DNA of 64,000 bases from Hygrocybe punicea (Eukaryota > Basidiomycota > Agaricomycetes > Agaricales > Hygrophoraceae): the NCBI GenBank assembly GCA_963556145.1, contig OY744470.1, positions 3,410,001 through 3,474,000 on the forward strand, in the 5' to 3' direction. The notes beneath the pieces are model-generated. The model ran no database searches, was not told where the DNA came from, and saw only the letters and a list, made by a program, of their open reading frames with translations. This document shows, one piece after another, positions 55,778 through 64,000 of the stretch (positions are counted from its first letter, which is position 1; each line of letters opens with the position of its first letter). The translations under genes and the position numbers were made by a program.

Positions 55778-58117
55778 ATGACAACTCGTAGCTCAGTACA
55801 GCGTCAAGCGCAAAAACATGCGACGACCTCTCGAAATATCCCCGACTTCAACAGCGATCTCGACAAACTCACCGAAAGTTCCTCTGATTCCGAACACGAT
55901 ACCTCACATTGATTTTGTTCTCATTCACTTCGCACACCTCTTGATTTTCACGATTCTCCGCGCGATTACAATCCACAATCTCCCACACCAGCTAGCGGTT
56001 CTTTATCTCGACACACTTCTGACCCCTCTTCCGGTCCACTTTCTAACTTACCATCCACATCCACTCTTGATTCTTCTATTCCTATTCTACCAAGCACCTC
56101 CTCATTGTCTACCTCATCGCGTCCACCCACGCCACCACTCGCAGCTCAAACAATGGCAACACCACCGCAAACGCCCGCTCGCGGTCATAATACCGCTCCC
56201 AGCTTCTCGCCGGAGCACGCACGCGAACTTCGCCGATACTTTGATGAGCTCGAGGCCCAATTCGATTCGTGCGCAATAGCCGATGCTGTCAACAAAAAGA
56301 GATATGCGTTACGCTATCTCGACATAGACACCGCCGAACTTTGGGAATCGCTCGACGAGTATTTGCCGGCATCGACTTACGAAGAGTTCACGAAGGCTGT
56401 GTATAAGCTTTATCCTGGTTTGGAAGATGAAAGGAAATGGTCCGTATTGGATATGGAGAAGCTCGTCGAGAAACAACATCAGTCGGGAATCACAAACATC
56501 ATAGAGCTTGGCACTTATCATCGCGCATTCCTCACTATCACGAAATTTCTCTGTAAAAAGAATCGCATCTCCGAAGCTGAGCAAAGTCGCGCGTACATTC
56601 GCGGGTTTCAAAAGTGTCTCCGGACGCGCGTCACACAGCGTCTACAGCTGAAGCTACCTGATCACTTTCCCGATGACCCCTATCCGCTACATGAAATTCA
56701 AGCGGCAGCGCAGTTCGTTCTTCATGGTACCGGTCCCACGAACGCACCTAGAGAAGGTAAACCAACGTCCGCAACCTCTTCCGAGTCTTCTTCGATAAAA
56801 TGGGATGATGTCATGCTCATCGTCGATACTGTGGTCCAAGTGGTAAATAAAATTATGGACCTGCACGCGTCTAAAAAGTCTGCTCCATGCTCCCATACCT
56901 CTTCTCATACGCCCCCTACGAGAACGACTCAGTCCGAGACAGCGGCGAATGGCAATTGCCACTTCTGCAACCTACCCGGTCACTTTAGGCTGAACTGCCT
57001 GCATGTGATTGAATATATCAATGCTGGACGCATCCGAGAAAATATCGACAAGAAAATCGTTCTACCCTCTGGCGCTTTCTGTCCGCGCCAATTACCCAGC
57101 AATTCTATGAAGGAGCACATCGATGAATGGCATCGTCGCAATCCCGGTCAATTAGCTGCGACACAACAAACCAATACCAACAATGTCGGTCAAATGATGT
57201 ATAGCGTATCTCCTGCAGTTCACGCCAACGTCCTGGCGTCAGTGATGAGCTCTAACGACTTGCGCATTGAGGAACTGGAGTGCGAACTTTTCGCGCTTAA
57301 AAAGGTAAAATTTGACGGTGTAGAGATTTCTCGTCAACGCAAACCCATCCCATCTACCACCAGTTTACCTCGTCCATGCACTCAGCCCACGCCTGATCAA
57401 TCAACCGCACAACAAGCCCCTTTGCCTGCGACACCCGCTCCTACTGCAGAACCACCCATCCATCCCTTCGCATCCGCACCGGAAACCGTGTACCGCCCGC
57501 CACACGACCGTAATTTTGCAGGTCCGCCGTTAAAACAATCTAAGGATAAAGAACCCACGTATCGCACTCAAGCCCCTATCCAGGACTCTAAGATTATTAG
57601 TGAGGTTTACTCGCGCTCTATGGCGGCTCCCTGTGTCATGCTCAGACCAATTGAATTGTTCTCAATTTCTCTGGACTGTCATTCGAAACTTCGCGATGAT
57701 ATTACGCCCAAGCGAGTCCAACCTCCTGGCGCATCGCCGGTAAAAATTAACATCTTCGCCGACGACCCACTTCCTTTTGCGTCATGTGAGAACACTTGCA
57801 AGAATGCCTCCGCTGAACCGCAACCCATCATTGTTCCCGACCCATATGAGACCTACCTCATGAGTCTCTCGCCAGGCGAAATTCCTGAAATCCTTACCGT
57901 CGCAAAAGAATCGCACGCTCTACGCGCCGTTAATTTGCTCGTCGACAGACAAGAACAAGTCGGTAGCATCATTGACCCTGGTTCGCAAATCGTCGCAATG
58001 TCGGAAGACGTCTGTCATCAGTTTAGTCTCCCCTATGACCCGGCGATTCGTCTCAATATGCAGTCGGCAAATGGTTCGATTGATCAGTCCCTGGGTCTCA
58101 CGCAGAATGTTCCTTGA
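55778..58117 (+). pseudogene. Ty3/gypsy gag and start of protease, with TGA stops
   Basis: ATG 55778 (MTTRSSVQRQAQKHATTS) runs to a TGA at 55910 and the same frame then stays open to TGA 58115-58117. Landmarks are a Pro/Ser-rich N-terminus, a capsid-like helical zone (YALRYLDIDTAELWESLDEY), a zinc knuckle CHFCNLPGHFRLNC, and a retropepsin site SIIDPGSQIVAMSEDVC near the end. This is the nucleic-acid-binding and capsid part of the element plus its protease. Two TGA codons interrupt it. The longest open piece (56105-58117) is 670 codons, so decay is recent. Confidence 0.85.
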
Positions 58118-61100
58118 AAAATTGGCGACATCACACTTTTCCTGCAGATGCATGTCATCCGTGACCCTGCGTACCATATTCTCCTGGGACGACCGTTCGA
58201 TGTACTTACGGAAAGCGTTGTCAAGAATTACTGCAATGAAGACCAGACGATTACGATACGCGTTCCAAATTCAAACAGATCGGCGACAATTCCAATGTAC
58301 CCTCGAAGCGAAGCATGACGGCGCGACATACCCCTACACTCGTCCTCGGTTTTTATCAACAAGGGGAACTGAGCGCACTAGATGACAGAGACATCGTGCT
58401 AGTAATAGTGCACGACGAACATACCAACGCAACGTACATTGAATCTTATACCCATTTAGCGGACTCGTCATCTTCGTCTACAGTTCCCCGCGTCTATCTT
58501 TCCACCTGTGATTTTCCTAATGGTTCCCCGTCTACTCCAGTATGCTCAACCTCTGTTTCTCCTTCGTCGCCAGATCCCTCGTCGTCCTTTTCTTATTCAG
58601 CTTCATCCGTGTCTCCTTCTACACTATCAGATGACTTCGCTAGCGTTTTCGCCGCCCAAAATAAAGTCTACAAGCCCGTCGCTCGCAAGGTCAAGCCTGT
58701 CATCGCTGAACTCCCCGACAAATTCCGCATAATACGCAAAATCACTGGCGATCCGCTTGCCGAACTTCCTGACCTTGATCCGAATCCTCCACCTTTCGTC
58801 CCCACAGACCACTACATGCAGGAACGTCGCGATGCGTTCGACAAAGTTCACGAAGGCGACTTCCTCTGGCCGGCAGAGCACGCACTAATGCACAACTTTA
58901 TACGCAAACAAGAGAAAGGTTTTGCGTGGACCGACAACGAGCGAGGAAGATTTCGCACTGATTTCTTTCCACCCATCGAGTTCCCCGTATTACCGCACAC
59001 TCCCTGGGTCCAGCGCAACATTCCTATTCCTCCTGGTATCTATGAGGAAGTATGCAATATTATTCGCCGTAAGATCGAAGCCAAAGTCTATGAACCCTCG
59101 AACTCCTCCTATCGCTCGCGTTGGTTTACGGTTCTGAAGAAAGGTGGTAAAATGCTTCACATCATTCACAGTCTCGAGCCTCTTAATGCAGTGACCATCA
59201 CGCATTCTGGCGTACCTCCTATCCCTGAACACATGGCCGAACAGTTCGCTGGCCGATCCTGTGGCGCCTGCTTTGATTTATACGTCGGATACGACGAGTG
59301 ACCTATCGCCGAGTCTTCGCGTGACTACACTACCTTCCAAACACCTTTCGGAGCGTTGCGACTTGTTACTCTGCCTATGGGATGGACAAATTCAGTCCCG
59401 ATATTCCACGACGACGTTACTTTCATCCTGCAACCCGAGATCCCACAGTGGACAATACCTTACATTGACGATGTCCCAGTCAAAGGCCCTAAATCGTCCT
59501 ATCTCCTACACGACGGCACTTACGAAACTATTGCCGCAAACCCGGGTATTCGCTGCTTCATCTGGGAACATTTCACTATGCTTAATCGCATTGTCCAATG
59601 CATGAAATACTGTGGGGGAACTTTTTCCGCCTTCAAGTCTACCCTCTGCGCTCCTGAAATCACAGTAGTAGGCCATTGCTGCACAACAAACGGCCGTTTA
59701 CCCAACGAAGAAAAACTAGCCACGATTCGTAACTGGGGCCCTTACCACAACCTGTCCGACGTCCGTTCGTTCCTTGGCACAGTAGGTGTTCTTCAAATCT
59801 TTATATGCAACTTCGTGCAGCGTGCGCATCATCTTGTTAAACTCACACGCAAAGACGCACCTTTCGAATTTGGTCCCGACCAGATCGCCGCTCAGGCAGA
59901 CCTGAAACAAGCCGTTCTCAATTCACCTGCGCTTCGTCCGATCAACTACACTTCAGATTCGCTGGTCATTCTTGCTGTTGACACATCCTACATCGCTGTT
60001 GGATACATCCTCTGTCAATGTGACCCCGACAACCCTTCTCGCCGTTTCTACAACCGCTTTGGTTCTATCACACTAAATGATCGCGAGTCGCGCTTCTCTC
60101 AACCTAAACTAGAAATCTTCGGTCTTTATCGCGCGCTCTGCGACCTGCGGCTGTACTTAATCGGTGTTCGTAATCTCATCGTCGAAGTAGATGCATGCTA
60201 CATCACAGGCATGCTACGCAACCCAGACATCGCGCCAAGTGCTAGCGTTAACTGCTGGATTGCCACGATTCTCACTTTCCACTGCACTATAGTCCACGTC
60301 CCAGGTACACACCACGGCCCGGATGGTCTTTCAAGGCGTGTACGACAACCTCTGGATTCTCTGCCGGAAAAGGACAGTGTAGAAGAAACTGAAGACTGGA
60401 TCGACCGCCTCTATGGTTTCGCGCATATGATCAATACTCCTCATCAGTCCCTGCGTTCGTTGCGATCTTGTTCCACTTTCGCCGCACTCGTGACTGGGGA
60501 CAGTCACCATCTCAGTGAGGAGGAAGGATCCAGTCCTACGCTTACCTACGACGACGTACCGCGCACTGATGCTGCTCGCAGAGAAGACGATCGCATAACC
60601 CTAGTAAAGAAATGGCTCAGCGACTTAGAGCACCCGATCGACCTCGCCGATTCCAACTACGCGACCTTCATCTGATACTGTACAGACTTTTTCCTCGACG
60701 GAACTAGACTATGGCGCAAAGACCAGAATGGCACGCACAAGTTGATTATATCGCGCGATCACCGAACATCAATTATGCAACAAGCCCACAACGAAGTAGG
60801 ACACAAAGGATTTTACGCAACTCGCGCTATGATCGCAGAACGCTTCTGGTGGCTGCACATGCAAGCCGATATCCACTGGTTCGTTCGCACATGTCATCTT
60901 TGCCAGCTTCGCCAATCCCGTCAGATTCTCATTCCCCCTGCCATTCATTGACACGATGCACTTGCCGACATCTAGCGGATACAAATATATAATCCAAGGA
61001 CGCTGCTCGCTTACTCAGTACCCCGAATTCAGAATGCTTCGCAACGAAAATGCTCACGCAATCGGAGATTGGATATTCGAAGATATTCTCTGTCAATGGG

Positions 61101-61164
61101 GTTCTCTCCGCGAAATCGTTACAGACAACGGACCCGCACTCATCAAATCCCTCACTTATCTGTC
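58118..61164 (+). pseudogene. Ty3/gypsy pol: protease end, reverse transcriptase, RNase H, integrase start
   Basis: The open pieces are 58315-59301, 59356-60675 and 60742-61164. Reverse transcriptase shows SSYRSRWFTVLKKGGKML, FGALRLVTLPMGWTNSVPIF and the catalytic PYIDDVPVKG. RNase H starts at ILAVDTSYIAVGYILCQ, and the integrase finger is near HNEVGHKGFYATRA..CHLCQLRQ. Stops at 59299 (TGA) and 60673 (TGA) fall where Arg is usual, and a small deletion with frameshift lies near 60948. The frame ends in DNGPALIKSLTYLS at 61164, where an LTR-like element is inserted. Not functional. Confidence 0.88.
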
Positions 61165-62832
61165 TGTTACATTTCCAACTCCGCTTCCGACCCCGATGCC
61201 CATTCCAATACCTACCATGACGATTCTACACTGCCACCTTCCTTTTTTATTTCATTTTGTCCTTTGTCTTTGTTTCGATGTCATTGTTTCTTCATTCGGA
61301 CATCCTTGTACTTTCTTGTTCTTGTTCTCTTTTTGTCCCACCTTCTAGAACAATCCAGACCGACCATGGACATATCCACGTGACCTCGTTGTACCCGAAT
61401 AGTCTCCTTGCCGACGGATGTCACCGACATTGTCTTTTCCCTTCGATATCTTGTTTACGCTATCCCACGACAAACCGATCACAATGGCTGTACTCCCGAA
61501 ACAGCTCATTACCGTAATTATCATTGGCAGCATCGCCATCACTTTCCTGATCGGTTTCTACATTGTTATGATCTATCTTTGGCATCGGCACCGAAACCCT
61601 TCCGCCATCGATACTTCCGACTTCCACCTCGACAATATATCAACATGTAATTGACAATTGCCATTCTTGGATATATGGTTTCCACTTTCGTATTCCGTGC
61701 CTACCATTATCCTCCCTGACGATCCGACGACATTCCTCACCTGCTTGAGCACTCTGAACAATCCTCGATCACACGACAATTCACTGTTCCCTCCAAGCCG
61801 ACCATCGCCGAAGCACATACATTCAAACTTCGACCATAGACCACACGACTTCCCAATACAGTGACCCGACCCCTATCGTTTATTGTTCACACGACACCGC
61901 TTCAATGCAGTACCCGACGACTTGTTCCCACAGCTTGTCACCTGTGCCATGACTCGACACCTGGACCCACATTCATTTAACCTTTTCCATCTATAACCTT
62001 GACATCTCCCACACTCGTTTACAATGATACCCTTTCATGGACGAATACCGACATCAAGTGGACCTTCTTGTTCCACAAACAGGACAAGACATCGCTCCTC
62101 GATACGTCATCAACACAGACATCATCATCTGGTACAGCTTGTGCTGTTCACATGTCTGACCTCGACTAGCCCACTGTCCTAGTTGGTTTTTTCCTTTATG
62201 CATTCCTTCATTTTCTTTCATACCAACCTTGCCGTTACATCCACACCATCTCAAGACACTCTCATCACCAACCCCACACTGGATGATACCCATCTTCGAC
62301 CCGACCGTGCAATGCACTTGCCAGACTGCGCACTTGCCTGTTACAGCAAGTGTAGACCCCGAATAGGCAATTCTGCACATCACATGATCCGATGACAAAT
62401 CATCCGAGTCATCCGGACCCCCTCTATTCCTCAATGACACCCGGGCCTCCAGTTGGATCGCGAGAACATCGACATGAGGACGCCTCATGTATGCCTCATG
62501 GTGAACACATGGTAGAGTTGGACATGTTGTGGCTTCATGGTTGTATTCCTATTTACCTCCCCTCAAGACCAGCCACTATATGTACTGTTCTTGTTGTTGG
62601 TTCGGACTTTTTCTTCTTTTCCTTTCTTTACGTTTAGTCTGGTTCTTGGGGCAGACTCATCTTGTTTTGGGTAACCCCCACGGCTCGCAATGACATTAGA
62701 CCTTGACCCCCCCTTCTTAGCAGTGTTGTCTTAGCTGTAAGCAACAATGAAAGCTGCTGTTCTCTCCTCTGGAAGCCGATCCCCTGTTAAGTTGATTGTT
62801 GCCGGAGCCCGCTGCAGAAGCGATCCGTAACA
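61165..62832 (+). mobile_element. LTR-like element (1668 bp) inserted in gypsy integrase
   Basis: TGTTACATTT..GATCCGTAACA, with TG..CA ends and a 5-bp target duplication CTGTC (61160-61164 and 62833-62837). Taking it out rejoins LTYLS-KRYR in frame. With only one copy present it behaves as a solo LTR. The other copy is 1765-4531. It carries the small membrane frame at 61484-61654. Confidence 0.85.
61484..61654 (+). CDS. Putative 56-aa single-pass membrane microprotein in LTR
   Basis: It starts MAVLPKQLITVIIIG and has one hydrophobic segment of about 24 residues, then WHRHRN and a polar tail. The ATG follows the context CACA. An in-frame upstream extension to 61418 exists. The copy at 2053 keeps nearly the same hydrophobic residues although the DNA differs at many positions. 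No known family; it may be a chance frame. Confidence 0.35.
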   Translation: MAVLPKQLITVIIIGSIAITFLIGFYIVMIYLWHRHRNPSAIDTSDFHLDNISTCN

Positions 62833-62837
62833 CTGTC

Positions 62838-63600
62838 GAAGCGATACCGCGTTAACCATATTCGCATCTCCGGCTACAATTCCCACGCAAACGGTCTCGT
62901 GGAACGACCGCACTACGACGTTCAACAATCTCTCTTCAAAGCTGCGGACGGCGACCAGTTTAGATGGGCCAATGTGACGTATTCAGTATTTTGGGCCGAA
63001 CGTATCACTATCCGACGACGGATGGGCTGCTCACCTTACTTCGCAGCGACTGGCGCTCATCCCCTATTACCACTCGACATCGTAGAAGCAACATACCTTC
63101 AACCCCCACTGGATTTGGTCCTATCTTCTACAGACCTTATCACGTGACGCGTGATCGCACTCCAAAAACGTAGCGACAATATTAATCGCATATACTCGCA
63201 AGTCTATGACGCGTGACAGAAAGCGGCACAACGTTTCGAAAAGCAACACACGAAGACGATTCGCAACTTCGATTTCAACAGTGGTGACTTAGTACTCATT
63301 CGCAACACACAGATAGAGAAAGCGCTAAACCAAAAAATGCGCCCGCGCTATCTTGGTCCCCTCATTGTTATTTCGCGCAATTTTGGCGGTGCTTACATAC
63401 TCTGCGAACTTGATGGATCTGTCTTTCACTGACCAATCGCAGCGTTTCGAGTAGTCCCCTATTTTGCTCGCCGTTCAATCTCACTCCCGCCGCGCTTCCT
63501 CGATATTCCCGTGCAATGACTAAACGAACTCGAAAACACTTCCGACAATGATCAACCTCCTGAAGCACAGGAACCCGGTTCTGATGTCGACGACGATTGA
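62838..63600 (+). pseudogene. Ty3/gypsy integrase, C-terminal half
   Basis: It continues the frame after the LTR-like insert: SGYNSHANGLVERPHYDVQQ (with the third catalytic Glu), FWAERITIRRRMGCSPYF, then [20 protein letters not shown] and [23 protein letters not shown] stops at 63145, 63214, 63430 and 63517 all lie in this one frame, and the natural stop is TGA 63598-63600 after an acidic tail. No TAA or TAG occurs in frame. Confidence 0.85.
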
Positions 63601-64000
63601 CTGAAATTCTATGCTTCTCTCATTTTTTACACTTATTACTTATACCTTGTTTTTCTTTTATTGTAGCACAAGATTCAAGTCGCGATAAAAGCGAGACTTT
63701 TGTCGCGCAAGACTTCGTCTTTGCGGGGTTTTATGGCGATGATGATCTACTGAGCCTTTCCCCTAGATAAGTTTATAATTGTTTCTTCCACTTCCTGTGG
63801 TTTTTATTTTATTTATTTTATTCGATTCGAGAGCAGACTTATTATTTATTATACAGATATGAAAACAACTAAAAATATTTTACATATATGTACGCAGATA
63901 ACGCGCGCACATTTTCACACCTCCTCCTGTTTACTCCTCACCTTCCCCGTATTCCTCCTCCTCGTCCTCCAGCTGCGCCAACTCCCACCTCATTTCGGTC
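63601..64000 (+). other. 3' untranslated region of the gypsy element
   Basis: A strong imperfect hairpin (GCGATAAAAG / CTTTTGTCGC, 63694-63717) and AT-rich DNA follow the pol stop. No LTR start or polypurine tract is recognised before the window ends. Confidence 0.4.

Noticed and set aside
1..64000. tRNA, rRNA and CRISPR arrays
   Set aside because: I looked for tRNA-like A/B boxes, rRNA blocks and regularly spaced repeats with unique spacers; none was convincing. The periodic arrays at 54.8-55.6 kb have no unique spacers.

Overview
The window looks like nuclear DNA of a mushroom-forming basidiomycete (Agaricomycotina). The support is many short introns (about 45-80 nt, GT..AG) in every conserved gene, fungal Ty3/gypsy and Ty1/copia elements, a basidiomycete-type Tnp2 transposase, and a phenylalanine ammonia-lyase and a fructosyl-amino-acid-oxidase-like enzyme of fungal type. 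It is a scaffold rather than finished sequence: 100 N at 6184-6283 join two contig ends that repeat the same 354 bp.

Layout. 1-7.9 kb is nested repeats: palindromic foldback elements, a long LTR-like repeat (1765-4531), and a dead copia polymerase cut by two inverted 1063-bp hAT-like elements, each with its own 8-bp target duplication. 8-12 kb is mostly empty but holds a small secreted peptide gene (10921-11148). 12-28 kb is the host-gene island: CPA2 (+), a fructosyl-amino-acid/sarcosine-oxidase-type flavoenzyme (-), PAL (-), FCF1 (+), a DUF1917 gene (+) and a large orphan gene (-). I could read all of these through splice junctions to uninterrupted reading frames.

28-38.5 kb is AT-richer. 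It holds an RPT2 proteasome pseudogene and an apparently intact Tnp2-type transposase with five tiny phase-1 exons. Divergent to the transposase are two intact genes, possibly one, encoding coiled-coil and SAP-like proteins. 38.7-49.6 kb is nested non-autonomous transposons around a decayed second copy of the orphan gene. 49.6-64 kb is gypsy elements: an older minus-strand integrase split by a solo LTR, and a plus-strand gag-pol full of TGA stops and itself split by a 1.67-kb LTR-like insertion.

Themes. (1) Where premature stops break the plus-strand gypsy frame and the orphan-gene copy they are TGA, mostly where CGA (Arg) is expected, which fits C-to-T decay at CpG. (2) Two hAT-like families share a compound palindrome whose arms change together. 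(3) A segment between a gypsy primer-binding site and its gag carries phased arrays of TGASTCA and GATAAG motifs. (4) The host genes touch nitrogen metabolism: PAL releases ammonia, the flavoenzyme attacks secondary amines, and CPA2 makes carbamoyl phosphate for arginine. No co-regulation can be shown from sequence alone.
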